A stretch of 64,000 nucleotides of DNA from an uncultured Pseudomonas sp. (GCF_946885955.1 NZ_CAMPHI010000015.1:1-64000); one strand, 5' to 3'. Positions 33,801 through 42,391 are shown, counted from the stretch's first letter. The notes: generated from the letters alone by a model not told the origin. Program-made: numbers and translations.

Positions 33801-34908
33801 CGCCGACGGCAACCTGCCGCAGGCGCTCGGCCGCGAATTGCAGCGCATGACCGGTACCCGCGTGCCGGACGAAGCCTGGGCCGAGGCTGACACCGCGCTC
33901 GACAGTCACCTGCGGATGAATCTCGAAGTGGTCGACAGCCACGGCAAATTCCTCGGCGAAGGCCGCGACCTTGCCGTGCTGACCGCGCGTTTCAGCGAGG
34001 CCAGCCAGGCCGCGCTGGCCATCCCCAAGCCCGAACACGGGCCGCGTACGGTGGAGGCCAAGGCGTTTGCCGAAGTGGCGGAAAAGACCCAGCAAAAAAT
34101 CGCCGGGCTCTCCATGACCGTCTACCCGGCGCTGGTTGAGGAGGGCGGAACGGTGCAGGAAGGCCGCTTCTCGACCCAGGCCGAAGCCGAATTCCAACAC
34201 CGTCGCGCCCTGCAACGTCTGCTCCTGCAGCAACTGGCCGAACCGGCCAAGTTCCTTCGTGGCAAGCTGCCGGGCCTGACCGAATTGGGCCTGCTGCACC
34301 GCGAGTTGGGCCGCGTCGAAGCCCTGGTCGAAGACATCCTCCTGGCCAGCCTCGACAGCTGCGTCCTCGACGGCGAGGCCACGTTGCCGCGTGACGGCGC
34401 CGCCCTGGCGCAACTGGCCGAACGCAAACGCGGCGACTGGACCAGCCACGCCGAACGCCTGGCCAAACTAACGCTGGAGATTCTCAAGCTCTGGCACGGC
34501 CTGCAAAAACGCTTCAAGGGCAAGATCGACCTGGCCCAGGCCATGGCGCTGAACGACATCAAGCTGCAACTGAGCAACCTGGTCTACCCCGGCTTCGTCC
34601 GCGAAACCCCGGGCGAATGGCTCAAGGAGCTGCCGCGCTACCTCAAGGCGATCGAACAGCGCCTGGACAAGATCGGCGCGCAAGTGCAGCGCGATCGGGT
34701 CTGGAGTGGCGAGCTGGCCGGCTATTGGGAGCAATACCAGGCGCGCCTGGACAAACACGGCCGTGAAGGCAAGCGCGACCCCAACCTGCAGCTGTATCGC
34801 TGGATGCTCGAGGAATACCGCGTCTCGCTGTTCGCCCAACAGCTCGGCACCAAAATGGCGGTATCGGACAAACGTCTGAGCAAACAGTGGAGCCAGGTCG
34901 AAGGCTGA
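30832..34908 (+). CDS. hrpA: ATP-dependent RNA helicase HrpA with in-frame REP insertion
   Basis: A 1358-residue DEAH-box helicase. Walker A GETGSGKT is at 97-104, DEAH at 194-197 (IIVDEAHERS), TSATID is motif III and QRKGRCGRVEPG motif VI. HA2 and OB-type regions and the long HrpA-specific C-terminal domain (DUF3418) follow. Start at 30832 (MTDQTPAFDQ); the ORF upstream is not conserved in character. Residues about 617-662 are serine-, arginine- and glutamine-rich and encoded by a REP palindrome; the flanking sequences, RDMQLS and GYASVHKAILSGLLSQIG, appear to be native. HrpA unwinds structured RNA and resolves stalled ribosomes in E. coli. Confidence 0.94.
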   Translation: MTDQTPAFDQLLKNLDHALLADRHRLRRQLHELRKQVPPDEAKLAQWLERFQASVAKVEARKLSVPVMRYDDALPIAAKRDEIKAAIAKHQVVVIAGETGSGKTTQLPKICLELGRGVHGLIGHTQPRRLAARSVATRVAEEIGTPLGELVGYQVRFEDQSKDSTLIKLMTDGILLAETQHDRYLEKYDTIIVDEAHERSLNIDFLLGFLKTLLVRRPDLKLIITSATIDLQRFSEHFGGAPIVEVSGRTYPVETWYRPLTAEQDEDGNRVEEDLSVDQAILASLDEIAAFEKSEGKRPGDVLVFLPGEREIRDCAEVLRKANLRFTEVLPLYARLTPAEQQKIFQPMAGRKIVLATNVAETSLTVPGIRYVVDSGTARISRYSYRVKVQRLPIEAISQASANQRKGRCGRVEPGICVRLYSEEDFNGRPAFTDPEILRTNLAAVILQMLHLRLGAIEDFPFIEPPDGKAISDGFNLLQELSAVNRESQLTPLGRQLARLPVDPRLGRMVLEGAKQGSLDEVLIVASALSVQDVRERPSDRQQAADQAHAQWKDVDSDFAALINLWRGFEEKRQELGSGALRSWCRKNFLNYLRLREWRDAHRQLVLIARDMQLSSGSSGRGRSELALVRHSDDQRSAGQPATSKDRRDAAPQQAGSSKENELADKDEAAQRAKGYASVHKAILSGLLSQIGQKTEDGDYLGARQRRFWVHPSSGLGRKRPTWIMAAELVETTKLFARMVAKIEPDWIEPLAPHLIKKNHLEPHWEKKRGQVVAYEQISLYGLIVVGRRPVHYGPIDPEVSRELFIREGLVGGEIHSRAKCLAANRQLLEQLDELEAKARRRDILADEETLFAYYQARLPAEIYQSATFDSWYKSESAKNPQLLIMREEDVLARDASEVTAAQYPDTLRLGELTLPLTYHFEPNHPRDGVTLRVPAPLLPQLPAERLQWLVPGLLEAKCMALVRGLPKALRKNFVPVPDFVGAALSKIAFADGNLPQALGRELQRMTGTRVPDEAWAEADTALDSHLRMNLEVVDSHGKFLGEGRDLAVLTARFSEASQAALAIPKPEHGPRTVEAKAFAEVAEKTQQKIAGLSMTVYPALVEEGGTVQEGRFSTQAEAEFQHRRALQRLLLQQLAEPAKFLRGKLPGLTELGLLHRELGRVEALVEDILLASLDSCVLDGEATLPRDGAALAQLAERKRGDWTSHAERLAKLTLEILKLWHGLQKRFKGKIDLAQAMALNDIKLQLSNLVYPGFVRETPGEWLKELPRYLKAIEQRLDKIGAQVQRDRVWSGELAGYWEQYQARLDKHGREGKRDPNLQLYRWMLEEYRVSLFAQQLGTKMAVSDKRLSKQWSQVEG
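32696..32805. repeat. REP/BIME palindrome inside hrpA
   Basis: The outer arm GTAGGAGCGAGCTTGCTC (32696-32713) resembles the common Pseudomonas REP. Inner arms at 32714-32734 and 32767-32787 are 21-nt inverted repeats with one mismatch (cores GGTGCGGCAT and ATGCCGCACC). The reading frame stays open through all of it. Confidence 0.85.
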
Positions 34909-34919
34909 TGCTCTCTACC

Positions 34920-34939
34920 CCCTCTCCCTCGGGAGAGGG
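34920..34939 (+). terminator. Hairpin after hrpA
   Basis: CCCTCTCCC-TC-GGGAGAGGG, followed by TTGGGGTGAGGGG, 12 bp after the hrpA stop. This is a widespread extragenic palindrome. It lacks a T-tract but is placed as a terminator. Confidence 0.6.
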
Positions 34940-35100
34940 TTGGGGTGAGGGGCTGTCGATTCTCGAATCAGTAGGGCGGGTTGCACCCGCCCTACAACAA
35001 GCATCCCCCACTTCCGTAGGTTGGCGCTCCTCAACCCAACCGGAATGAGAGCGCTGCGGCTACCAACACGTCCCGGATTGCACCCGGGCTACGGAATGTG

Positions 35101-35785
35101 ATTCGTAGCCTGGGTTAGCCGCAGGCGTAACCCGGGGAGGGACGACCGGTCCATCCGCATATCGCGGCGTCGGTTGCGCTCTGAGGTATCCCGCTTTGCT
35201 CCCGGGTATCGCTGCGCTCCATCCGGCTACGGAATATGATTCGTAGCCCGGGTTAGCCGCAGGCGTAACCCGGGGAGAGGGCTGGTCCATCCGCATATCG
35301 CGGCGTCGGTTGCGCTCTGAGGTATCCGCTTTGCTCCTGGGTATCGCTACGCTCCACCCGGGCTACGGAATGTGATTCGTAGCCCGGGTTAGCCGCAGGC
35401 GTAACCCGGGGAGGGACGACCGGTCCATCCGCATATCGCGGTGTCGGTTGCGCTCTGAGGTATTCCGCTTTGCTCCCGGGTATCGCTACGCTCCACCCGA
35501 CTACGGAATGTGATCCGTAGCCTGGGTTAGCCGCAGGCGTAACCCGGGGAGGAGCGACCGGTCCATCCGTATATCGCGGCGTCGGTTGCGCTCCGAGGTA
35601 TTCCGCTTTGCTCCCGGGTATCGCTACGCTCCACCCGGCTACGGAATGTGATCCGTAGCCTGGGTTAGCCGCAGGCGTAACCCAGGGAGGGGCGACCGGT
35701 CCATCCGCATATCGCGGCGTCGGTTGCGCTTTGAGGTATTCCGCTTTGCTCCCGGGTATCGCTACGCTCAACCCAGGCTACGGAT
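35101..35785. repeat. Five-unit 136-138 bp tandem repeat array
   Basis: Units start at about 35101, 35239, 35375, 35513 and 35651. Each begins with the palindrome GTAGCC(C/T)GGGTTAGCC...GGCGTAACCCGGG, continues through CCGGTCCATCCGCATATCGC, and closes with CTACGGAATGTGAT. Each unit therefore carries a REP-like stem-loop at its start. Units differ by a few substitutions. A partial unit end lies at 35071-35100. Because 138 is 46 codons, ORFs stay open through the array on the minus strand; they are not believed to be genes. Confidence 0.92.
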
Positions 35786-35812
35786 GGCAAGCGCCACGCT
35801 AACCGCCCCTGA

Positions 35813-36286
35813 CTATTTACGCGCTATCGGCGCCGCCTTGCCGGGCACACGACCAATGCCCGGCGGGCGCCGTTTGATCGGCTGCGATTTGACGATCGCC
35901 GTACTGGTCTGCGCCTTGTCGGCGATGCGGTCGAGGATATGGTCGAGCTGGTCGATCGAGCGCACGTGCAGGCGCACGATATAGCAATCATCGCCGGTGA
36001 CCTTGTCGCACTCGCAGAACTCCGGGGTTTCCTCGATCAGCTTCTGCACCACATGCAGCATGCCGGGCAGCGGTTTGATGCGCACGATGGCCTGCAGCTG
36101 ATAGCCGAGCGCCCTGGGATCGGTCTCGATGGTGAAGCCGCGAATCACCCCGCGCTCTTCCAGGCGCCGCACCCGCTCCGAAGTGCCGGGGGACGACAGG
36201 CCGACCCGGCCGGCGAGCGCCTTCAGGGAAATACGCGAATCTTCCAGCAGTGCTTCAAGGATGCGTTGGTCGATCTCGTCCAGCAT
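35813..36286 (-). CDS. Lrp/AsnC family transcriptional regulator
   Basis: A 157-residue DNA-binding regulator. The winged helix-turn-helix spans about 3-60 (DQRILEALLEDSRISLKALA, VGLSSPGTSERVRRLEERG) and the RAM effector domain about 65-145. The C-terminal 15 residues are basic and proline-rich. The ATG at 36286 was chosen because GGAGATAAG overlaps an earlier ATG and spaces this one correctly. It diverges from the EamA exporter across an AT-rich 134-bp region, so it probably controls that exporter in response to an amino acid. Confidence 0.9.
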   Translation of the reverse strand: MLDEIDQRILEALLEDSRISLKALAGRVGLSSPGTSERVRRLEERGVIRGFTIETDPRALGYQLQAIVRIKPLPGMLHVVQKLIEETPEFCECDKVTGDDCYIVRLHVRSIDQLDHILDRIADKAQTSTAIVKSQPIKRRPPGIGRVPGKAAPIARK

Positions 36287-36420
36287 TTTTCTTATCTCCA
36301 TAAAAATCGATAAATTACTTATAAAATTAGATTTATCTAGATTTTTACCTTTTTTAGATCATGTAAGCCTGGGCTGCAACGTCATATTCTAAAGTCCTGA
36401 TGACTTCGCAGAGGTGCTCC
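36287..36420. promoter_or_regulatory. AT-rich divergent control region
   Basis: The centre (about 36300-36360) is strongly AT-rich with runs such as ATAAAATTAGATTTATCTAG, unlike the surrounding GC-rich DNA. Lrp-type regulators prefer such DNA. It must hold the promoters of both divergent genes. Confidence 0.6.
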
Positions 36421-37317
36421 ATGAATAACCAGGCGCGCGGCACGGTCGAAATGACCGCAGCAATGATGATTTCAGGAACCATCGGCTGGTTCGTGGTGGT
36501 TTCCGGCCAACCGGTATGGGATGTGGTGTTCTGGCGCTGCGCCATAGGCGCTCCGGTGCTGCTGGCGGTCTGTGCGACCCTGGGGCTGTTGCGCGGCACA
36601 CTGACGCCACGCTTGCTGGTGTTCGCCGCGCTCGGCGGGGTGGCGATCGTACTCAATTGGTTATTACTGTTCGCCGCCTATTCGCGCGCTTCGATTGCCA
36701 TCGCCACCGCGGTGTACAACACCCAGCCATTTATTCTGGTCGGTCTTGGCGCAGCGTTTTTCGGCGAGCGCCTGACCCTGAACAAACTGCTTTGGCTCGC
36801 CCTGTCCTTCGTCGGCATGCTGCTGATCGTGCAGGCCAAGCCCGGCGCCGGTTATATCGGCAGCGAACACCTGGTCGGCATCCTCATGGCGCTGGGCGCG
36901 GCATTCTTCTATGCGTTGGCGGCGATAGTCGCGAAGCAGCTCAAAGGTACGCCGCCGCACCTGATCGCGCTGATTCAGGTCTGCGTCGGTACGCTGATGC
37001 TTGCACCCTTCGCCAACTTCAGTGCGCTGCCCGCCGATGCCAACACCTGGGGCGCGCTGCTCGCCCTTGGCGTGTTGCACACCGGGTTGATGTACATCCT
37101 GCTCTATGGCGCGATCCAGAAACTGCCGACCCACCTGGTCGGGGCCCTGTCGTTTATCTATCCGGTAGTGGCGATTCTGGTCGACTACCTGGCGTTCGAC
37201 CACCACTTGCAGGCGATGCAACTGGCCGGCATCGCCGCCATCCTGATTGCAGCGGCGGGAATGACGTTGGGCTGGTCATGGTGGAAGCCCGCCGCCGCAG
37301 CGCCCGTGGGGCAGTAG
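36421..37317 (+). CDS. EamA/DMT family metabolite exporter
   Basis: A 298-residue inner-membrane protein with ten hydrophobic helices in two EamA repeats, about 10-135 and 150-285. The repeat-end sequences YNTQPFILVGLGAAFFGERL and IYPVVAILVDYLAF are characteristic. It probably exports amino acids or related metabolites under the divergent Lrp/AsnC regulator. ATG 36421 follows GCAGAGGTGCTCC. Confidence 0.88.
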   Translation: MNNQARGTVEMTAAMMISGTIGWFVVVSGQPVWDVVFWRCAIGAPVLLAVCATLGLLRGTLTPRLLVFAALGGVAIVLNWLLLFAAYSRASIAIATAVYNTQPFILVGLGAAFFGERLTLNKLLWLALSFVGMLLIVQAKPGAGYIGSEHLVGILMALGAAFFYALAAIVAKQLKGTPPHLIALIQVCVGTLMLAPFANFSALPADANTWGALLALGVLHTGLMYILLYGAIQKLPTHLVGALSFIYPVVAILVDYLAFDHHLQAMQLAGIAAILIAAAGMTLGWSWWKPAAAAPVGQ

Positions 37318-37388
37318 GGTGCGCCGCGCGCGCCCTGGGTAATGGAATTGGTATTGGCGTTGGTGTGCACGGCGACCCTAGGAACCGA

Positions 37389-38687
37389 TCATTGCGTTCT
37401 GGTCACCCGCCAAACAATATTCGCCAGGTCGTCGGCCACGATAAGGGTGCCGCGCGGGTCGACAGTCACCCCGACCGGCCGTCCCATGGTCTTGCCGTCG
37501 GCTGTCTGAAAGCCGGTTACGAAGTCGACCGGATCGCCGGCAGGGTGTCCGTTGCTGAACGGCACGAAGACCACTTTGTAGCCGACCGGTTTTTCGCGGT
37601 TCCAGCTGCCATGCTCGCCGATGAATACGCCTTCGGCGAACGCATTGCCCATGGCCGAGGTGGAAAAGTCCAGGCCGAGGGCGGCGACGTGCGAGCCCAG
37701 GGCGTAGTCCGGTTTGATCGCGGCGGCGACCAGGTCCGGGTTCTGCGGCTTTACGCGATCGTCGACGTGCTGGCCCCAATAGCTGTAGGGCCAGCCGTAG
37801 AAGGCGCCTTCGCGCACCGAGGTCAGATAATCCGGCACCAGATTGGCGCCCAGTTCGTCGCGCTCGTTGACCACCGCCCACAGCTGCTCGGAACCTGGCT
37901 GTATCGCCAGCGCTGTCGGGTTACGCAGGCCCGTTGCATAAGGTTTATGGGTACCGGTCCGGGCATCGATCTGCCAGATCATGGCACGGTCGACCTCAGC
38001 CTCCATGCCGCGCTCGGTGATATTGCTGTTGGAACCGATGCCCACATACAGGAAGCGCCCGTCGGGGCTGACGGTGAGCGACTTGGTCCAGTGGTGATTG
38101 ATCTGCGCCGGCAGGTCGGTGATCTTGCTCGGCGGGCCGCTGGCCTTGGTCTGGCCGTCCTGATAATCGAAGCGCACCAGCGCGTCCTGGTTGGCCACAT
38201 ACAGATTGCCCTCGAACAGCGCCAAGCCATAGGGCGCATTGAGCTTGTCGGCGAATACGCTCTGCAGCTCATAGGTGCCGTCGCCATCGGCATCGCGCAG
38301 CAACGTCAGGCGGTCGCCACTCTTGACCGAAGTGGTGCCCTTGGCCTTGATATAGCCAGCGATAAGGTCCTTGGGTCTGAGTTTCGGCTCTTTTTTTCCG
38401 CCTTTGCCTTCCGCCACCAGGATGTCACCGTTGGGCAGGATCAGGGTCTGGCGCGGGACCTTCAGGTCGGTAGCGATAGCCGTGACGCTGTAGTTCTGCG
38501 GCACCTTCGGCTTGCGATCGCCCCACGGCGCCGGGTCAGCGATATTCATGCTGGGCAGCAGGCTCCTGTTGGGCTCGGGCAAGGTTGGATCGGCGCCGTA
38601 CGATTGAGGGCCATCCTGCCCGCCGCCACCGCATGCACCCAGAATCAACGCCAGGGGCAGGGCGCCTAGTACGCTTGGATATCTCAT
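37389..38687 (-). CDS. Sorbosone dehydrogenase-like beta-propeller lipoprotein
   Basis: A 432-residue envelope protein with a lipobox ending ALILGAC (Cys19). The beta-propeller belongs to the PQQ-type glucose/sorbosone dehydrogenase group. Recognisable blocks are LNAPYGLALFEGNLYVAN, ATGLRNPTALAIQPGSEQLW, GEHGSWNREKPVGYKVVFVP and the closing GTLIVADDLANIVWRVT. Family members oxidise sugars or alcohols in the periplasm with a quinone cofactor; the true substrate is unknown. It overlaps the small membrane protein gene upstream by four bases. Confidence 0.88.
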   Translation of the reverse strand: MRYPSVLGALPLALILGACGGGGQDGPQSYGADPTLPEPNRSLLPSMNIADPAPWGDRKPKVPQNYSVTAIATDLKVPRQTLILPNGDILVAEGKGGKKEPKLRPKDLIAGYIKAKGTTSVKSGDRLTLLRDADGDGTYELQSVFADKLNAPYGLALFEGNLYVANQDALVRFDYQDGQTKASGPPSKITDLPAQINHHWTKSLTVSPDGRFLYVGIGSNSNITERGMEAEVDRAMIWQIDARTGTHKPYATGLRNPTALAIQPGSEQLWAVVNERDELGANLVPDYLTSVREGAFYGWPYSYWGQHVDDRVKPQNPDLVAAAIKPDYALGSHVAALGLDFSTSAMGNAFAEGVFIGEHGSWNREKPVGYKVVFVPFSNGHPAGDPVDFVTGFQTADGKTMGRPVGVTVDPRGTLIVADDLANIVWRVTRTQ

Positions 38688-39124
38688 GCTGCACCTCCCG
38701 CGCGCGATCCGCTGAAACCGATCCAGGTCGCCGCGCCAGCCAGCAGGGTGACGATCGCCGACAAAAGCAGACCCAAAGGCATGGTGGCCCAGGCATCCTT
38801 GGCGTGTTCGAGGGCATTGATGAAACCCACCGCCCCGGTTGCCAGCAGGAGCAGCAAGTACAGCAGTGTGCGGCCCTTGTCATGGTTGGCCCGAGCCAGA
38901 TCGGCCAACGCGAAGAGGATCGCCAGGCCACAGAAAACCAGCCCTGCGGCGATCAGCCAGGAGGATAGATTGCTCCATTGCACCTGATAGCTGCGGTAGT
39001 AGGCGATATCGCTCAGGGTGGCGGATAGAAACAGGGGAACGGTTGCACCTAGCAAGGTGGCATGCAAGGTGGCATGGAGCGGCTTCGATAGGCTTCGGTA
39101 ACTGGGGTGGGTGGCTGTGGTCAC
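38684..39124 (-). CDS. DUF2231 membrane protein
   Basis: A 146-residue inner-membrane protein with four hydrophobic segments (about 23-40, 52-75, 85-102 and 115-137) and the HATLHATLLGATVPLFLSAT start typical of DUF2231. It is translationally coupled to the sorbosone-dehydrogenase-like lipoprotein. It may pass electrons or anchor the enzyme; that is inferred from pairing only. Confidence 0.82.
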   Translation of the reverse strand: MTTATHPSYRSLSKPLHATLHATLLGATVPLFLSATLSDIAYYRSYQVQWSNLSSWLIAAGLVFCGLAILFALADLARANHDKGRTLLYLLLLLATGAVGFINALEHAKDAWATMPLGLLLSAIVTLLAGAATWIGFSGSRAGGAA

Positions 39125-39483
39125 GGCGGATCCTCATCGCTGGGCGACCCTGGCGCGACGCACGGTACGGCTGTGCTGGCCCGCCAGACTCGCTCTGACT
39201 GTGTCTAAAAGGGGATCGCCCCAGCGGACGAATAGTTCACCCCGTTTAGTTAGCCAGGCGATGCCATTGTGGGCACCGAGCATGCTTGCGCCTTGGTTAT
39301 ATTTTCCCGCCCTGAGGTTGGACCGGCAGCTTAATGGAAATGGTATTCGCGAATGGTTTGGCCTTATTGATCAGTGCCTGCCGTTCGGCTTTTGGCCTTG
39401 CGCTGATGCCAATTCAATGCGCGAATTTTCGAGTAAATCGACCAGTCATCATGAGTTTTAAACTCGAATGCAGCCGGGGAGGG
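39125..39483. other. Intergenic region, no gene seen
   Basis: 359 bp between two minus-strand operons. GC content falls towards the right end. Only short unsupported ORFs are present and no strong hairpin was found. Confidence 0.5.
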
Positions 39484-40101
39484 CTAATAAACGGATGGCC
39501 TCGCCACACGTTCAAGCTGGCGGTTATGAGGGGTTGCCAATAGCAGTAATGAAATTATTGCGCCTAGCAGAGCAAGGCCCATATCCGATTGCGTGTCCCA
39601 GATATAACCCTGAGTACCCAGGAAGGCCTCGGCATTTTCGCCACTAGCAAGGGCAACCCACCACTCGATTAGTTCGTAAAAGGCACTGAACGCCAGGCAT
39701 ATTGAAACGATAATAAATGCTCGCCAGAAATCACCATTAACCACGCGCTTTCGAATGAGTATTTCTCTCGCTAGCAGGGCGGGAACAAAGCCCTGGAAGA
39801 AATGGCCCAGCTTGTCGTAGTTGTTTCTTTCGGCACCCCAGAGCCCGTCAAAGAACGGGACTTCGGCATAGGTGTAATGACCGCCGATCATCAAGACGAT
39901 GCAGTGCAGAAGAATGAAAAAATAGAGAATTGGGGTAAGTCTGAACGACCTGTAGGTGCTCGCCAGCAGGATAAAGCCAATTAGTGCGGGCACTACTTCG
40001 AGAAACCAGGTGAGTTGATCTTTAGGGTTTATTCCGGACCAGATCAAGGTGGCGCCGAAGATAACTATCCAGAGGTACTTGATGTTCGCTACTCCCTTCA
40101 T
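39484..40101 (-). CDS. YjdF-like DUF2238 membrane protein
   Basis: A 205-residue inner-membrane protein with about six helices. Family marks are YTYAEVPFFDGLWGAERN, YDKLGHFFQGFVPALLARE and the YELIEWWVALASG segment, followed by GYIWDTQSDMGLALLG. No biochemical role is known. Its GC content is clearly lower than its neighbours, which hints at later acquisition. Confidence 0.88.
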   Translation of the reverse strand: MKGVANIKYLWIVIFGATLIWSGINPKDQLTWFLEVVPALIGFILLASTYRSFRLTPILYFFILLHCIVLMIGGHYTYAEVPFFDGLWGAERNNYDKLGHFFQGFVPALLAREILIRKRVVNGDFWRAFIIVSICLAFSAFYELIEWWVALASGENAEAFLGTQGYIWDTQSDMGLALLGAIISLLLLATPHNRQLERVARPSVY

Positions 40102-40175
40102 GGCTTTGCCATGCGAAAAATGAACGTCAACTGTTGTAGCGGCCTAGAAATGACGCAGCTCAACCCTTTGTCTAT

Positions 40176-40706
40176 TTACAGCACCTTCTCCACCCGGCCA
40201 ATCAACTTCTGCCTTTCTACCGTTCCCCAGTACCGGCTGTCATTCGAATTTTTCCGGTTATCCCCGAGCATAAAAAACTCTCCCTCGGGCACCAGGCGTT
40301 CCGCCATTTCCAAGCTGGACGGCTGCGCCAGGCCCTGGTCGGGGTTGAGGTAGGGCTCGTCGATCGCCTTGCCATTGATAAACAGGCGTCCGGCGCGCAT
40401 GGCCAGCCTGTCGCCGGGCAGGCCCATCAGGCGTTGTAAGAACTTTACGCCAGGCAAGTGCGGGGTCTGGAATATCACCAGATCGCCGCGCTGCGGTTCG
40501 CCCAGGGCATAGGCCCATGAGCTGGCGATGACCACGTCACCCGGCTTTAGCGTCGGCGTCATGGACTGACCTGGGATGGTGTAGGGCGCGATGCCGAACA
40601 GGCGGGCGCGCGGGTCCTGGCTGGGAACGCCGAGGGGGTTGAGCAGGTAGGCCGTTACGAGCAGCAGGCCGAAGGCGGTGAACAGCTTCCAGAATCCGAT
40701 ACGCAT
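40176..40706 (-). CDS. lepB: Signal peptidase I (short form)
   Basis: A 176-residue S26 peptidase with an N-terminal membrane anchor (about 7-24). Catalytic Ser48 is in IPGQSMTPTL and Lys88 in GVKFLQRLMGLPGD; box E is GDNRKNSNDSRYWG. It is shorter than the main Pseudomonas LepB, which has two membrane segments, so this is probably a second signal peptidase. No dedicated substrate lies next to it. Confidence 0.88.
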   Translation of the reverse strand: MRIGFWKLFTAFGLLLVTAYLLNPLGVPSQDPRARLFGIAPYTIPGQSMTPTLKPGDVVIASSWAYALGEPQRGDLVIFQTPHLPGVKFLQRLMGLPGDRLAMRAGRLFINGKAIDEPYLNPDQGLAQPSSLEMAERLVPEGEFFMLGDNRKNSNDSRYWGTVERQKLIGRVEKVL

Positions 40707-40851
40707 ATATTCCTTTTCCTTTTCCTTTCCGCCGAGCCAGGCGGTGGGCTTCCGTGGTCACGCGCGCATTCAGTGCCCCGTCAGTCGCTATTGGCTGTTT
40801 CGGGTGACCTTAACCAGCCGTCCTCCTTCCCGCAAGCCATCGCTGCGTCGG

Positions 40852-41421
40852 TCACTGCAGCCCGTAACCCTTCAGTTCCTTCTCGCTCAGCACCCGCATG
40901 TTGTGCGGTTCGATGTGCTGCATGTCCTGCGCCAGGCGTGGCGAGACCTTCATCTCGCGGAAGTAGGCGGCCGGGTCGTAGTGTTTGTGCTGCTGGCGTT
41001 GGGCCTGGGCGGATTCGCCGCTGGGGAAGGGCGGTCGGTGCAAGCCGACATGACCTTTCACGGTCTTTTTCAGGCCTGCGGCCAGCAGGTAGATGCAGCT
41101 GCCCTGGCAGACGCCATTGGAGGGCACCAGGGTGTCGAAACCGGTTTCCCGCAGTAGGCGGCCGATGCGGATGGCCTCGGGTGCGCTGCCGCCGATATTG
41201 TCGAGCAGGGCGATCTTGCGGGTATAGGCGCCGGGGTTGGCCTTGATCCCGCGCAGCAAGGCTTCGTAGTCGCCGGGGGCGATTTCCTCGGAGATTTTCA
41301 CCGCCAGCAACGAGCCGAGATTGCTGTGTGGCGCGGCTTTGACTTCGACCTGGGCGAATGCACCGGCCGCGTACAGGGACGAGGCGCAGAGGAGGGCGGC
41401 GGGAATGAAGGCTATGCGCAT
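40852..41421 (-). CDS. Secreted ClpP/crotonase-fold protein (COG3904-like)
   Basis: A 189-residue exported protein with a signal peptide ending AFAQ (about residue 24). The core resembles a ClpP-like fold: ALLDNIGGSAPEAIRIGRLL followed by CQGSCIYLLAAG with the candidate nucleophile Ser108. Two cysteines (105 and 109) flank that serine, suggesting a disulfide or metal site. A proline-containing VGLHRPPFPSG loop follows, as in COG3904 proteins. No partner membrane protease is adjacent. Confidence 0.75.
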   Translation of the reverse strand: MRIAFIPAALLCASSLYAAGAFAQVEVKAAPHSNLGSLLAVKISEEIAPGDYEALLRGIKANPGAYTRKIALLDNIGGSAPEAIRIGRLLRETGFDTLVPSNGVCQGSCIYLLAAGLKKTVKGHVGLHRPPFPSGESAQAQRQQHKHYDPAAYFREMKVSPRLAQDMQHIEPHNMRVLSEKELKGYGLQ

Positions 41422-41601
41422 GGGAAGGCTTATATGAGCTGAGGGTATTTACCGGCGGGAATCTACCCGTCCCCATGCCTGTATGCAAAGCATCGCGGCA
41501 CGGTTGCCCATGCGTCGTTCGCGCCGGGCATGCATTGGCTGCTGTCGGAGGCGTGCGCTGCTAGACTGGTTCGCGTCGTCAGACGCCTGCGAGGCTTGAT
41601 C

Positions 41602-42390
41602 TTGGACAGCGCCGTTAAACCTTCCTGTGTTCTCTATGCGATTGTCTGTGCGCTGCTCATGACGACGTTGCCGGGGCTGGTATTGGCCTGCGAGAAGTCG
41701 TTGCGTTGGGATGACGATCCACCGTTCAGCATGCGCGATGCGCACGGCGACATCGTCGGTATCAACGTTGATATCAATCGCATGGTGCTGACCCGCCTGG
41801 GGTGTCAAATGCGCTTGCTAAAACTGCCATGGGCACGGGCGCTCAAGGAGTTGGAGCTGGGCCGTCTGGATATTCTGCCGGGGGCGTTCAAGAAGCCCGA
41901 GCGGGAGCTGTATGCCTATTTCTCCGGGGCGCTGCTGACGCCTTCGCGCAATATTCTATTCATGCACCGCGATGCGTTGGCGCGCTGGCCCATAGGCAGC
42001 CTGCTCGAACTGCAGGGCAGCGCCTTTCGTCTAGGCGCACAGACCAACGTGTCCTATGGACCGGATTACCTGAAATTGCTCGATGATCCGTCCTTCGCTT
42101 CGCAGATTTCATTCGCCACCAGCCGCGCGGGCTTGTGGCAGATGATCGACAAGCGGCGTATCGACGGGATTATCGCCGACGAGAACAGCGGGATTTACGA
42201 ACTGCACGCGCTGGGTCTGGCCGACCGGGTCATGCCGACTTCGGTGGTGGTTTCGACGGAAGCGGCGGAGACCGCCTTCAGTAAAAAATCGGTCGATCCG
42301 CTGTTCGTCGCGGCCTATGCCGAGGCGTTGCGAGCGCTGGTCAAGGACGGCAGCTATGCGCAGATCGTGCAGCGCTATCTGACCCGCTAG
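41602..42390 (+). CDS. Periplasmic solute-binding protein (SBP_bac_3-like)
   Basis: A 262-residue exported protein. A signal peptide ends about LVLACEKS, then a type-II binding fold with RWDDDPPFSMRDAHGDIVG and INVDINRMVLTRLGC. A TTG at 41602 was chosen because GAGG lies seven bases upstream and the signal sequence follows; a longer ATG ORF from 41530 buries it. No permease or ATPase is adjacent, so it is an orphan binding protein. The Cys after ALVLA could be a lipobox (VLAC). Confidence 0.75.
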   Translation: MDSAVKPSCVLYAIVCALLMTTLPGLVLACEKSLRWDDDPPFSMRDAHGDIVGINVDINRMVLTRLGCQMRLLKLPWARALKELELGRLDILPGAFKKPERELYAYFSGALLTPSRNILFMHRDALARWPIGSLLELQGSAFRLGAQTNVSYGPDYLKLLDDPSFASQISFATSRAGLWQMIDKRRIDGIIADENSGIYELHALGLADRVMPTSVVVSTEAAETAFSKKSVDPLFVAAYAEALRALVKDGSYAQIVQRYLTR

Positions 42391-42391
42391 G

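Noticed and set aside
30787..34449. Long antisense ORFs across hrpA
   Set aside because: Composition-biased, without domains, and fully explained by the helicase gene on the other strand.
35253..35771. 172-codon repetitive ORF in the tandem array
   Set aside because: It exists only because the repeat unit is a multiple of three; no start signal and REP-like sequence content.
35101..35785. CRISPR array
   Set aside because: The whole unit repeats, including what would be spacers; unit length is far too long and no cas genes are present.
36516..38669. 717-codon plus-strand ORF crossing two genes
   Set aside because: It overlaps the EamA gene in another frame and runs antisense to the sorbosone-dehydrogenase-like gene. 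Composition is arginine-rich with no domain.
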